A stretch of DNA of 64,000 nucleotides from Mesorhizobium sp. (lineage in GTDB: Bacteria > Pseudomonadota > Alphaproteobacteria > Rhizobiales > Rhizobiaceae). The translations under genes and the position numbers were made by a program. The notes under the pieces were generated by a model. It was not told the DNA's origin, searched no databases, and was given only the letters and a program-made list of their open reading frames with translations. Shown piece after piece: positions 39,626 through 49,005 of this stretch. Each line of letters begins with the position of its first letter. Position 1 is the first letter of the stretch. The stretch spans positions 1-64,000 of the forward strand of contig NZ_JANINM010000520.1 in assembly GCF_024509055.1 (NCBI RefSeq), read 5' to 3'.

Positions 39626-39693
39626 CGTTTGCTGTCCTCGGAGGCGCGATATCGCTTATCGTCGGCGCAGAGTGTGCGATGGCTGGCGCCGGT

Positions 39694-39727
39694 CGTCTTG
39701 TCCGAGCGGGAACTTTGTTTTGACTGA
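39694..39727. repeat. 34-bp direct repeat, copy 1 (upstream of the SDR operon)
   Basis: 34 bases identical to 41424-41457, same orientation, beginning CGTCTTGTCCGAGCGGGAAC. It lies 69 bases upstream of the SDR start. The identity continues with GCGCAC a few bases further on. Confidence 0.75.
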
Positions 39728-39816
39728 GCGCGCACTTCGTTGCAGCTCGTCTGCGAGGTGCCGCGCGACCTTTCAGCCGCGCGGCACCCCCGCATGCCCG
39801 TCGATCCGCGACGGCC

Positions 39817-40404
39817 CTATTTCTTCACCGCCTCGAGATCGATGGTGATGTCGACCTCAGGTCCGAGGCCGAAGCCCTGCGCCGCCTTGGCCATCGGAAA
39901 GTCTGCCGTGCTCACCTTGCCGCTGGCGCTGAACGCCGCTTTGGTCAGCGTCGCGTCCCATGGTGCCTGTGCTTCATTGAGCAGCTTGACGTCCAGCGTG
40001 ACCTCCTTGCTGACGCCGCTGATGGTTAGGTTGCCGGTGACCTTGCCTGACTTGTCGTCGATCTTCTCCACCTTGGTGCTCTCGAAGCTGATCGTCGGGA
40101 ACTCGGCCGCGTTGAAGAAGTCCGGCCCCTTCAGGTCGCTGTCGCGTTGATCGAAGGCGGTGTGGATCGAACCGACACCGAGTTCGGCCTTGACGCTGCT
40201 CTTGGTGACGTCCGCCTTGTCCATGACGATCGAGCCTTTGACGCCGTCGAACTGGCCATGGGCGACGCCATAGATGCCATGCTTGATGGTGAAGGTGACC
40301 CAGGCGTGCTGGCCGTCGATTTCGTAGTTATCCGCGTGGGCCGCCGCGGCCAGCATGGATGCCCCAGCGAAAGCGAGCGCGGCAATCAGTTTTCTCGTCC
40401 TCAC
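39817..40404 (-). CDS. YceI-family periplasmic protein
   Basis: 195 residues. Signal peptide about 1-24 (RKLIAALAFAGASMLAAAAHA) followed by the YceI lipocalin-like fold: YEIDGQHAWVTFTIKH, SVKAELGVGSIHTAFDQRD and FNAAEFPTISFES. YceI proteins bind long isoprenoid-type lipids. The start is GTG, with AGGGAG six bases upstream, because the signal peptide begins there. It lies 40 bases after a membrane-protein gene of the same direction. YceI is commonly paired with a membrane electron carrier, but the neighbour here is not a clear cytochrome b561. Confidence 0.88.
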   Translation of the reverse strand: MRTRKLIAALAFAGASMLAAAAHADNYEIDGQHAWVTFTIKHGIYGVAHGQFDGVKGSIVMDKADVTKSSVKAELGVGSIHTAFDQRDSDLKGPDFFNAAEFPTISFESTKVEKIDDKSGKVTGNLTISGVSKEVTLDVKLLNEAQAPWDATLTKAAFSASGKVSTADFPMAKAAQGFGLGPEVDITIDLEAVKK

Positions 40405-40444
40405 ATGTTTCTCCCTGTTGTTGATTGCTTGTGTCGGACCCGGC

Positions 40445-41341
40445 TCAGGAAAAGCCGAGCGCGGCCCCATGCGGCGCCCAGACGATCGCCGTCACGATGG
40501 CCAGCATCGCCGGAATGGCGATCAGGATGCCGGCGATCAGCGGCCGCAGTGGCCCAATGCCGGGAAGCAGGCTTTGCAACCGACCGCGCATGAGCATGGC
40601 CATGATCGGCGGCAAGGACGATAGGATGAGCGCCACGGGATTGGCCTTGGGCGCCAGCAGCGCCACCTGCATCAGGATCGTGGCCGTGGCATAGAGCATC
40701 AGGAATTCAACGCCCCTGCTCCAAGAAGCGGCGGCACCACCGCGCAATGCCGCCAGGTACTGGACGAGGCACCAGCCGCCGGTCAGCGCGGCAATCGAGC
40801 CGAGCAGTTGTCCGGTGACGATTGAAGCGCCAAGCACCGAAACGATAGCGCCGGTGAGCGACAGGGCGAGCACGCCAGCGGGAACCAGGAATGGCTCCTC
40901 GGCGGATGATGACGGGGAGGATCGCCGTGCGGTCAGCATCGCGGCGCCCGTCAGCGTCAACACTGCGACGGCAAGCGCGGCGATCATCTGCAGGTCGAGC
41001 GAGCCGGCGGCAAGGCGTCGCCAGCCCAGCCAGAGGAATGCCGCAGCCAGAGCTACAATAGCGACGACACCTTTTGACTGGCGCAGGATCCGTTCAGGCA
41101 AAAGGCCGACGACGACGCCGGCGAAGGCAAGGTAGATCAGCTTCTGGCTGGCGGCGACCGGCGGCATGACAGGCGGGCCGAGCGTGTCCCCGTAGAAGAA
41201 CAGAAGCAGTGCAGCCCACAACAGTGTCAGCACAAGCGATCCGGCCGGCGGGACGAAACGCGCGAGCAGGGCGAGCACGATGCCGAGCAAGAGCGGCAGC
41301 GCCGCGGTGGTGACCATCGGATTGCCGAGAAGTGAGCTCAA
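40445..41341 (-). CDS. Multi-span inner-membrane protein of unknown family
   Basis: About 298 residues with eight or nine hydrophobic segments (LPLLLGIVLALLARFVP, LVLTLLWAALLLFFYG, VVAIVALAAAFLWLGW and others). No conserved motif or haem His pairs that I recognise. I place the start at a TTG with GGAGGG nine bases upstream; an ATG eight codons later (41317) is the alternative. The longer open frame upstream is rejected because it is Arg/Ser-rich and crosses the repeat. It is probably cotranscribed with yceI. Confidence 0.65.
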   Translation of the reverse strand: MSSLLGNPMVTTAALPLLLGIVLALLARFVPPAGSLVLTLLWAALLLFFYGDTLGPPVMPPVAASQKLIYLAFAGVVVGLLPERILRQSKGVVAIVALAAAFLWLGWRRLAAGSLDLQMIAALAVAVLTLTGAAMLTARRSSPSSSAEEPFLVPAGVLALSLTGAIVSVLGASIVTGQLLGSIAALTGGWCLVQYLAALRGGAAASWSRGVEFLMLYATATILMQVALLAPKANPVALILSSLPPIMAMLMRGRLQSLLPGIGPLRPLIAGILIAIPAMLAIVTAIVWAPHGAALGFS

Positions 41342-41423
41342 CCGCCGTCGCCCTCCAGGACCAACCGAGAGCCGGCCGGTGTGGCCTATCTCGTCATTCA
41401 ATCTTGATTGGCCTCGAGCGAGC

Positions 41424-41457
41424 CGTCTTGTCCGAGCGGGAACTTTGTTTTGACTGA
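41424..41457. repeat. 34-bp direct repeat, copy 2 (upstream of the membrane protein)
   Basis: Identical to 39694-39727. It is 83 bases upstream of the membrane-protein start (minus) and about 90 upstream of the aldehyde dehydrogenase start (plus). Similar placement before two minus-strand units suggests a shared regulatory element, although a small mobile repeat is also possible. Confidence 0.7.
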
Positions 41458-41546
41458 AAGCGCACTCACGACGGCTTCGGCTTGAAGGCGCCCGGCGTGC
41501 TCCATAACCCTCTCGAAAAATGTCGTCAGCATTCGAGGAGGATGGC

Positions 41547-43049
41547 GTGAACGAGAGAACCGTGCCGCCGATCAGCGCGGCTGCAGCCGCCTTCCTGTCG
41601 CGCCCGCACCGGCCTTTCATCAACGGACGATTTGTCGACAGCCTCGCCGGCGACGGTCTCGCGGTGGACGATTCCGCCTCTGGCGAGATCGTCGCGCATG
41701 TACCGGAGAGCGGCCCCGAGCTGGTCGATCAGGCAGTGCGCGCGGCGCGCGCGGCGCTCGGAGGACCGTGGGCCTCGATGCGGCCGGTCGACCGCCAGAA
41801 TCTGATGCTGAAGCTCGCCGATCTGGTCGAGGCCGACGCCGAGCTCTTAGCCGAAATCGAGAGCATCGAGAACGGCAAGTCGCTGGGCGTCGCCCGGATG
41901 CTCAGCGCCGGCGGGACGGTGGACTGGCTGCGCTATTATGCCGGCTGGGCGACCAAGATCGAGGGCTCGACCTTCCAGGTCTCGATACCCGTGCCGCCCG
42001 GCGCCAGGCATCATGCCATGACGGTGATGGAGCCGGTCGGCGTCGTCGGCGCCATCGTGCCGTGGAACTTCCCGCTGCTGATCGGCATGTGGAAGATCGC
42101 GCCAGCGCTGGCCTGCGGCTGCACGGTCGTATTGAAGCCGCCGCAGGAGACACCACTCGGATTGCTCAGGCTCGCCGAACTGATCGATGCGGCCGGCTTT
42201 CCGCCCGGCGTCGTCAACATCGTCACCGGCAGCGGCAGCGTCACCGGCGAGGCCCTGATCCGCCATCCAGGCATCGACAAGCTGACCTTTACCGGTTCCA
42301 CCGAGGTTGGAAAACGCGTCGGCCATGCAGCTGTGGATCGCGTCGCGCGTTTCACGCTTGAGCTCGGCTCCAAGTCGCCGATGATCCTCCTGGCTGACAT
42401 GGAGGATGGCATCGAGCCGCTTTTGGCGGGCCTGGGCATGTTCTTCAACCAGGGCCAGGTCTGCACTTCGGCCGCAAGGCTTCTGATCGAGAGGTCGATC
42501 TATGACCGGACGCTGGCAAGGCTCGCGGAGATCGCCGACGGCATGACGATGGGCGCCGGCCGCGATGCCGAAGCCCAGATCAATCCATTGGTCTCCGCCA
42601 AGCACTGTGACAGCGTGCGGGGTTTTGTCGAACGCAGCCTAGCGGCGGGCGTCGAGCGGGTGAGTGGCGCGCGCGCCGTGCCCGCCAGGGGCCACTATGT
42701 GGCGCCGACCATCCTGCACCATGTGAGACCGGACATGGAGATCGTGCGCGAGGAGGTGTTCGGTCCCGTCGTGGCGGCGATGCCGGTCGCCGATCTCGAC
42801 GAGGCGATCCGCATCGCGAACGACACGCGATACGGCCTCTCGGCCTCGATCTGGACCCGCGACATGGGCAAGGCGATGACGGCGATCCATGGCCTCAAGG
42901 CCGGCACGGTGTGGGTGAACTCGCACAACACGCTCGACCCGGCGGCGCCCTTCGGCGGCTTCAAGCAGTCGGGCATCGGCCGCGAGCACGGCCGCGCGGC
43001 GATCGAGGGTTATCTCGAGACCAAGACCGCCATCATTCGCTACGCCTGA
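41547..43049 (+). CDS. Aldehyde dehydrogenase, phenylacetaldehyde dehydrogenase (FeaB)-like
   Basis: 500 residues. VPWNFPLLIGMWK, FTGSTEVGK, general base Glu in LELGSKSP (Ser where most have Gly), Cys in FNQGQVCTSAARLLIE and PFGGFKQSGIGREHG. The pattern is close to FeaB/StyD-type enzymes that oxidise arylacetaldehydes. The start is GTG with GGAGG five bases upstream; an ATG nine codons earlier lies before that site. It is followed four bases later by a GMC oxidoreductase, giving an alcohol-to-aldehyde-to-acid pair. Confidence 0.85.
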   Translation: MNERTVPPISAAAAAFLSRPHRPFINGRFVDSLAGDGLAVDDSASGEIVAHVPESGPELVDQAVRAARAALGGPWASMRPVDRQNLMLKLADLVEADAELLAEIESIENGKSLGVARMLSAGGTVDWLRYYAGWATKIEGSTFQVSIPVPPGARHHAMTVMEPVGVVGAIVPWNFPLLIGMWKIAPALACGCTVVLKPPQETPLGLLRLAELIDAAGFPPGVVNIVTGSGSVTGEALIRHPGIDKLTFTGSTEVGKRVGHAAVDRVARFTLELGSKSPMILLADMEDGIEPLLAGLGMFFNQGQVCTSAARLLIERSIYDRTLARLAEIADGMTMGAGRDAEAQINPLVSAKHCDSVRGFVERSLAAGVERVSGARAVPARGHYVAPTILHHVRPDMEIVREEVFGPVVAAMPVADLDEAIRIANDTRYGLSASIWTRDMGKAMTAIHGLKAGTVWVNSHNTLDPAAPFGGFKQSGIGREHGRAAIEGYLETKTAIIRYA

Positions 43050-43053
43050 CCAG

Positions 43054-44643
43054 ATGACAGAGATCTACGACTACATCGTCGCCGGAGCAGGATCGGCCGG
43101 CTGCACGGTGGCAAGCCGGCTGGTTGCCGCCGGCAAGCGCGTGCTCGTCGTCGAGGCGGGACCGGCCGACAACATGCGCTTCATCGACATGCCCGCGACC
43201 TTCGCCAAGGTGATCGGCACGGCGCGCAGCTGGATCTACCAGTCCGACCCCGAGCCGAGCGTCGGCGGCCGCTCGCTGCCGATCCCGCAAGGCCGCACCT
43301 TGGGCGGCGGCTCGTCGATCAACGCCATGCTCTACATCCGGGGCCAGCCGGAAGACTATGACGGTTGGCGCGATCTCGGCTGCCCCGGCTGGGGCTGGGA
43401 CGACGTTCTGCCGGTTTACCGACGTCTGGAGCGCAACGAGCGCCTGGCTGGCGAACGGCATGGCACCGAAGGTCCGCTGCCTGTCTCCGATCCGCGCTAC
43501 AGGCATCCATTGTCGCTGGCCTATGTGCGGGCCGCCCAGCAGGCGGGCTATCGCTTCAACGACGACTTCAACGGCGAGCGGCAGGAAGGCGTCGGCTTCT
43601 ACCAGACCACGACGGCGAACGGTGAGCGGCAGTCGGCGGCAAAGGTCTTCCTGCGACCACTTGCCGGCAACGCCAACCTCAAGATCGTCACCGATGCGCT
43701 GGTGACAGCGGTGACGCTGGAGAACGGCGCCGCGGCCGGACTGTCCTACAGGACGTCGGATGGACAGAGCCACGCCGCTTCGGCGAAGGCGGAGGTGATC
43801 CTCGCGGCCGGCGCGCTCGCGACGCCGAAGCTGATGATGCTGTCCGGCCTCGGCCCCGCCGCGCACCTTGCCGAGATGGGCATTCCCGTCATCCGCGACA
43901 TGCCGGCGGTCGGCCAGGACCTGCAGGACCATGTCGCGGCGCCCCTTTACGCATCGACGCGCGGGCCGGTCTCGCTGCTCGGCGAGGATCGCGGGCTGAA
44001 GGCGCTGCGGCACGGCATCGAATATCTCATGTTCCGACGCGGGCTGCTTGCCTCCAACGTGGTCGAGAGCGGTGGCTTCTTCGACACGGATGGCGATGGC
44101 CGGCCCGACATCCAGTTCCATGTGCTGCCGGTGATGATCGAAAATGCCGAGCACGGCTCGGTCGAGCGTCACGGCATGGAATTGAATCCTTGCGTGCTGC
44201 GGCCGAAATCGCGCGGCTCGGTGCGGCTCCGCTCCGGCGATGCAGGCGATCCGATCCGTTTCACCACCGGCTTCCTGTCCCACCCTGACGACCTCGAGCT
44301 CCTGCTCGGCGGAATGAAGGTGGCCCGCACCATCCTGCGCCAGCCGGCACTGCGCGAAGTGATCGCCGAGGAACTGGCGCCCGGCAGTGCCGATGATCTG
44401 AGCGACGAGGCAATCGTCGACCACATCGTCCGCCATGCGAAGACCGTCTATCACCCCTGCGGCACCTGCCGGATGGGTATGGACGACGAGGCGGTGGTCG
44501 ATCCGCAATTGCGCGTGCGCGGCGTGCCGCGCCTGCGCATCGCGGATGCCTCGATCATGCCGCGCCTCACCAGCGGCAACACCAACGCGCCGGCCATCAT
44601 GATCGGCGACCGCTGCGCCGATTTCATCCTGGGTGAAAGATAG
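43054..44643 (+). CDS. GMC-family FAD oxidoreductase (alcohol/choline dehydrogenase-like)
   Basis: 529 residues. YIVAGAGSAGCTVASRL, GRTLGGGSSINAMLYIRGQ, AAGALATPKLMMLSGLGP, active-site YHPCGTCRMGMD and SGNTNAPAIMIG. It is a paralogue of the GMC protein at 25135-26733 but not adjacent, so each serves its own pathway. It is encoded directly after an aldehyde dehydrogenase, probably supplying its aldehyde substrate from an alcohol. Confidence 0.88.
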   Translation: MTEIYDYIVAGAGSAGCTVASRLVAAGKRVLVVEAGPADNMRFIDMPATFAKVIGTARSWIYQSDPEPSVGGRSLPIPQGRTLGGGSSINAMLYIRGQPEDYDGWRDLGCPGWGWDDVLPVYRRLERNERLAGERHGTEGPLPVSDPRYRHPLSLAYVRAAQQAGYRFNDDFNGERQEGVGFYQTTTANGERQSAAKVFLRPLAGNANLKIVTDALVTAVTLENGAAAGLSYRTSDGQSHAASAKAEVILAAGALATPKLMMLSGLGPAAHLAEMGIPVIRDMPAVGQDLQDHVAAPLYASTRGPVSLLGEDRGLKALRHGIEYLMFRRGLLASNVVESGGFFDTDGDGRPDIQFHVLPVMIENAEHGSVERHGMELNPCVLRPKSRGSVRLRSGDAGDPIRFTTGFLSHPDDLELLLGGMKVARTILRQPALREVIAEELAPGSADDLSDEAIVDHIVRHAKTVYHPCGTCRMGMDDEAVVDPQLRVRGVPRLRIADASIMPRLTSGNTNAPAIMIGDRCADFILGER

Positions 44644-44770
44644 CCGGCCGCTCAAGGCGGTTGGTCACAGCAGCCACGGGCTTTCCGCTCAACTTTTCAG
44701 CGCTGGTGGGCGCCGGCAACCAGGCGGCCGGTGACAGGCCGCCCGCCTCCGGGGCGATGGCCAGCTTGGA

Positions 44771-46393
44771 TTACTCGCCGCCGATCATTGCCGCCCAGGG
44801 ATAGATGAGTTGCACCGCCACCGTCGGGGCGCCGGTCAGGCCCTTGCGAAGGAACACCGCATTGTAGGGGGTATAGATCGGCAGCCAGGTCGGATCGGCG
44901 ACCTCAATCTGCTGTGCCTTTATGAGCGCGGCGGCGCGCTGGGACGGATCGTTCGTCGCGCGCGACATGTCGAGCGCGGCGTCGAAGTCCCGGTTCGACC
45001 ATGGGGCGAGATTGAAGAAATTGCGGCTGTCCAGGTACTGGTAGATCTGGGTCGGATCGGGGAAGTCGGTTTGCCAGAGCGAGAAGATCAGGTCGATCCC
45101 CTTGCGGGCTTTCGCATCGCTATAGAGCGCGTTGTAGCCGTCGGCCGGCAGCGATTTCAGCTTGGCCTGCAATCCAATCGCCTGCGCGGCGCGCTGCAGC
45201 TCGGCGCCGATGATCGGCATCTCCGCCTGCGAGTTCGTCACCGCGATGTTGATCGGCTCGCTCGGGGCACCGGCTTCCTTTACGAGGCGTTTCGCCTCAT
45301 CGACGCCGCCTACGGCTTTGTCGATCGCCGCGTACGCCTGCTGGAAATCGTTGCGGGCGAAACCCCAGGTGCCCGGCGATGCGGGCGTCGCGAGCGGATC
45401 GGCCGCCCCGCCGACAGCCGCGGAGATGATGCCCAGCTTGTCGATGCTCATCGTAAGCGCCTTGCGGATGCGCGGGTCGGCGAGAGGTCCGGTAAGGCTG
45501 GTCACCATCGCGACATAGCTGCCCGAGGTGCGTCCGAAGGCAAGCGTGCCCACGCCGCTCGACCGCAGCCGGGTGAAGCCCGATGCCGGCACGCCCCATG
45601 TCCCGTCGACCTGGCCCGAGAGCAGCGCGTTCACCCGGGCTGCCGGGTCGCGCACGAACGAGAACTCGACGTCTTTCACCAGCGAGGGCAGCGAATGATC
45701 CCAATAGCCATCGAAGCGCTCGAGCGAGATGCCCTCGCCGGCGCGCCACGAGGCGAGGCGATAGGGGCCGGTACAGTCGATGTTGGAGCCCGGGCCGCCG
45801 AAATGGGTGCCTTGCGCCTCGGTCGACGCCTGGTTCACGATGCGGCCGGCGCCGGTCGCGAGCGCTTGCGGCAAGGTCTGGTCGGGTTTCGAGAGCGTGA
45901 TCGTGACCTGGTCAGGCGCGGTCGCGACGATGTCGGCGACGTTCGTATAGACCGCCTTGTGGAATGATCCGAGCTTGTCGCTGCGGGCGCGATTGAGGCT
46001 GTAGACCACGTCGGCGGCGGTGAGCGGAGCGCCGCTGTGGAAGGTGATTCCCGGCCGCAAGGTGTAGACAAGCGTGAGCGGGTTTGGCTGTGCGACCGAT
46101 TTGGCGAGCGCGGGCTCGATGGTGAAATCGGGGGTGATCCGCATGAGGCTCTCGCAGACATTGGCGAGAACCTCCATCGGCGGGAAATCGTTCGGATAGA
46201 TAGGATCGAGCGACGAGGGTTCGGCATAGAGCGCCCAGTTGAGGCGGTCGACCTTGGCGGTCGGCGCCGGCAGCGACGCGGTGAGTTCGGGCTTGCTGTT
46301 CGTGGCCAGCGACGGCGCCGTCGCCGTGCAGATGGCAATCAGGGTTGCCGCGGCGACCTGGGCTAGACGCGATGGGCGGTGGGGCATCGACAT
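44771..46393 (-). CDS. Peptide-type (family 5) ABC substrate-binding protein, second copy
   Basis: 540 residues. Signal peptide about 1-31, then LNWALYAEPSSLDPIYPNDFP, LVYTLRPGITFHSGAPLTAADVVYSLNRA and DCTGPYRLASW, all typical of SBP_bac_5 (DppA/OppA). AAGGAGAG is upstream of the ATG. It is the last gene of the operon, after the fused ATPase, and is homologous throughout to the binding protein encoded at the operon start. The importer therefore has two receptors, probably for two related ligands. Confidence 0.88.
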   Translation of the reverse strand: MSMPHRPSRLAQVAAATLIAICTATAPSLATNSKPELTASLPAPTAKVDRLNWALYAEPSSLDPIYPNDFPPMEVLANVCESLMRITPDFTIEPALAKSVAQPNPLTLVYTLRPGITFHSGAPLTAADVVYSLNRARSDKLGSFHKAVYTNVADIVATAPDQVTITLSKPDQTLPQALATGAGRIVNQASTEAQGTHFGGPGSNIDCTGPYRLASWRAGEGISLERFDGYWDHSLPSLVKDVEFSFVRDPAARVNALLSGQVDGTWGVPASGFTRLRSSGVGTLAFGRTSGSYVAMVTSLTGPLADPRIRKALTMSIDKLGIISAAVGGAADPLATPASPGTWGFARNDFQQAYAAIDKAVGGVDEAKRLVKEAGAPSEPINIAVTNSQAEMPIIGAELQRAAQAIGLQAKLKSLPADGYNALYSDAKARKGIDLIFSLWQTDFPDPTQIYQYLDSRNFFNLAPWSNRDFDAALDMSRATNDPSQRAAALIKAQQIEVADPTWLPIYTPYNAVFLRKGLTGAPTVAVQLIYPWAAMIGGE

Positions 46394-46432
46394 TGATCTC
46401 TCCTTGCAATGATGGCGACGCGGGCCGGTTCT

Positions 46433-48136
46433 TCAGGCGACCTCGCGGAGGAAGCTTCGACGATCTCTGGAGACCTGGTCGGGATTCCAACCAGGCTGGG
46501 GCACGCTGCTGAGCAGCAGCCGCGTGTAAGGATGCTGCGGATCTCGCAGAACCCGCTCCGTCTTTCCCGCCTCGACCACGGCGCCGCGGAACATGACGAT
46601 AAGTTCGTCGGTGATCGAGCGGACGACCTCGAGGTCGTGGCTGACGAAGATCAGGGCGACCCCGGTCTCGGCGCGGATACGGGCGAGTAATTGCAGAATC
46701 TGCGCCTGCACCGAAACGTCGAGGGCGCTTGTCGCCTCGTCGAGCAAAAGCAGCCGGGGCGAGGCAGCCAACGCGCGTGCGATGGCGACCCGCTGTCGTT
46801 GGCCCCCCGACAACTCGCGAGGCAAGGCGCCGCGGGCGCGCTCCGGCAGGTCGACCTGGTCGAGCAGGTCCCTTCGTCTGGCGATACGGGCGGCGCCGCG
46901 CAGGCTGGTGTGCAGCGTGACGATCTCGTCGATCGCCTCTTCGGGCGTCTGCCGCGGGTCTAGGCTCTGATATGGATCCTGGAAGACCATCTGCATGATG
47001 CCTGCGCGTGCGTGCCTGGCCCGCCGCGAGGCATTCGCAGTGAGGGGCTCGCCGGCGATGACAATGCGGCCCGACTCCGCCGTCTCGATTCCGGTGATGA
47101 GCCGCGAGAGCGTGGTCTTGCCCGAACCCGACTCGCCGACAACACCGAGGGCGCCGCCCTCGGCGAGTTCGAAAGCCACATCGCGCACGGCCTGAACTCG
47201 CCCGTAGCTCTTGGACAGCGAGTCGACGGCGAGGATGCTGGTGGACACCCCGCGAGCCGGTGCTCGCGCCTCCGCGGCGCCTTCGCCCAACGGCGCTTCG
47301 GTATCGAGCCGGGACGGCATGGCCGCGAGAAGTTTGCGGGTATAGGGATGCTGCGGGTTCTCGAACACATCCAGCGCCGGTCCCCGCTCGACGACCGTAC
47401 CCGCCTGCATCACGTGGATACGGTCACAGCTCGCGGAGGCGAGATCGAGGTCATGGGTGACGAAAACGATAGCGAGGCCGCGAGCTTCGCGCAGGCGGCG
47501 CAGCAATCCCATGATCTCGGCCTGCGTGGTGACGTCGAGGGCGGTGGTCGACTCGTCCGCGAGCAGCAGTCGCGGCTCGGTCGAAAGCGCGGAGGCGATC
47601 ATGACACGCTGCAGCATGCCGCCCGACAGCTCGTGCGGGTAGCGGTCGACGAGTGTCGCGGGGTCCGGCAAGCCGACCTCGTCGAGCAGGTCCAGCACCT
47701 TCTTGCGGGCGCGGATGCGGTCCCAGCCTCGAGTGTGGCGCAGGCCGTCGGCGACGAAAGCGCCGATGCGCTGATAAGGGTTCACATGCGCGCGAGGGTC
47801 CTGGAAGATCATGGCGGCGAGTTCGCGCCGCACCTCGAGGACCGTGCCCTGGTCCGCCCCGACAATCTGGCGATCGCCGACCTGGATCGAGCCGGTGACC
47901 CGCGAGCCACGAGGCTGCAGGCCGACGACGGCGCGCAGGGTCATCGACTTGCCCGAGCCCGATTCACCGACGAGGCCGACAATTTCACCGGCCGCGCACG
48001 AGATCGAGACGCCGCACAGGATCTGGTCGACGCGATCGCGTGTCGCGATGTCGAGGCAAAGGTCGTCTATGCGCAGCACTTCGCCCTGGGCATCCACCAC
48101 CCTCGCCGGCGTCCGCGAGCCCATCGAGCCGATCAT
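46433..48136 (-). CDS. Fused double ABC ATPase, DppD-DppF type
   Basis: 567 residues carrying two complete nucleotide-binding domains. First (about 20-270): GESGSGKSMT, LSGGMLQRVMIASAL, LLLADESTTALD. Second (about 305-555): GESGSGKTTLS, LSGGQRQRVAIARAL, LLLLDEATSALD. Each ends in the peptide-transporter C-terminal segment (NPQHPYTRKLL, DPQHPYTRLLL). The start overlaps the dppC-like stop (ATGA). It energises both permeases. Confidence 0.9.
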   Translation of the reverse strand: MIGSMGSRTPARVVDAQGEVLRIDDLCLDIATRDRVDQILCGVSISCAAGEIVGLVGESGSGKSMTLRAVVGLQPRGSRVTGSIQVGDRQIVGADQGTVLEVRRELAAMIFQDPRAHVNPYQRIGAFVADGLRHTRGWDRIRARKKVLDLLDEVGLPDPATLVDRYPHELSGGMLQRVMIASALSTEPRLLLADESTTALDVTTQAEIMGLLRRLREARGLAIVFVTHDLDLASASCDRIHVMQAGTVVERGPALDVFENPQHPYTRKLLAAMPSRLDTEAPLGEGAAEARAPARGVSTSILAVDSLSKSYGRVQAVRDVAFELAEGGALGVVGESGSGKTTLSRLITGIETAESGRIVIAGEPLTANASRRARHARAGIMQMVFQDPYQSLDPRQTPEEAIDEIVTLHTSLRGAARIARRRDLLDQVDLPERARGALPRELSGGQRQRVAIARALAASPRLLLLDEATSALDVSVQAQILQLLARIRAETGVALIFVSHDLEVVRSITDELIVMFRGAVVEAGKTERVLRDPQHPYTRLLLSSVPQPGWNPDQVSRDRRSFLREVA

Positions 48137-49005
48137 GCCTTCGTCCTCCTCACGCGCTCCGCGATGCTTTCGCCAAGCAGGCTGAAGCTGACGACGGTGA
48201 TGACGATGACCACGCCTGGGGCGAGCGCGGGTGCCGGTGAGCCCTGGATCAGGGCGGACTGGCCGGCGGCAACCATCGCTCCCCAGTCGGCTTCGGGTGG
48301 CTGCACGCCGAAACCGAGGAACGACAGTCCGGCGAGATCGATCATGGCATAGCCGAAGCAGAGCGAGGTTTGCGCCAACACGAGTGGCGCGATGTTCGGC
48401 ACCAGATGCAGGGCGGTGATGCGCCAGGCCGACATGCCCTGCAGCTCAAGAGCTTTCACATACGTCATCTGCCGTTCGCCGAGCGCGACGCTGCGGGTGG
48501 TGCGAGCCATGTACGGCACATAGGCGATGGCGAGCGCGAGCACCGTCGAGCCGAGGCCTGGGCCGAAGACAGCGACGATGAGGATCGCGAGAAGCACGCC
48601 GGGGAATGCGAAGAGTATCTCGATGATGCGCGAGAGTATGCTGTCGACCCAGCCGCCTCGCCAGGCGGAGAGCACCCCGATCACGACGCCGATAATTGTT
48701 GAGCCGGCCACGACGCCGAGGGGCCCGAGCAGCGAGATGCGCGCCCCCCAGATGACGCGCGAGAGCACGTCGCGCCCCGCCTCGTCAGTGCCGAGAAGAT
48801 GCGCAAACGACAATGGCTGCAGCGCGTCGACGAGCGAGACCTGGTCGGGATCGTAAGGCGCGATGACAGGCGCCAGGATCGCAACGAGCACCGACAGGCC
48901 GAGGGCGATCATTGCCGCGACCGTAAGGACGTTGCCCTGGTAACGGATGACGGATCTTGAACGGCGCCTCAGCAAGCGGATCGCCCCCCGGGTTTCAATG
49001 GTCAT
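48133..49005 (-). CDS. dppC: Peptide-type ABC permease, DppC-like
   Basis: 290 residues: an N-terminal helix, the Dpp/OppC-type motif APYDPDQVSLVDALQPLSFAHLLGTDEAGRDVLSRV, and an EAA region with VKALELQGMSAWRITALHLVPNIAP. Start and stop both overlap neighbours by four bases, so translation is coupled through the operon. Confidence 0.88.
   Translation of the reverse strand: MTIETRGAIRLLRRRSRSVIRYQGNVLTVAAMIALGLSVLVAILAPVIAPYDPDQVSLVDALQPLSFAHLLGTDEAGRDVLSRVIWGARISLLGPLGVVAGSTIIGVVIGVLSAWRGGWVDSILSRIIEILFAFPGVLLAILIVAVFGPGLGSTVLALAIAYVPYMARTTRSVALGERQMTYVKALELQGMSAWRITALHLVPNIAPLVLAQTSLCFGYAMIDLAGLSFLGFGVQPPEADWGAMVAAGQSALIQGSPAPALAPGVVIVITVVSFSLLGESIAERVRRTKA

Noticed and set aside
39694..41457. 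Composite transposon or IS bounded by the 34-bp repeats
   Set aside because: No transposase or terminal inverted repeats, and the repeats sit in promoter positions of ordinary genes.
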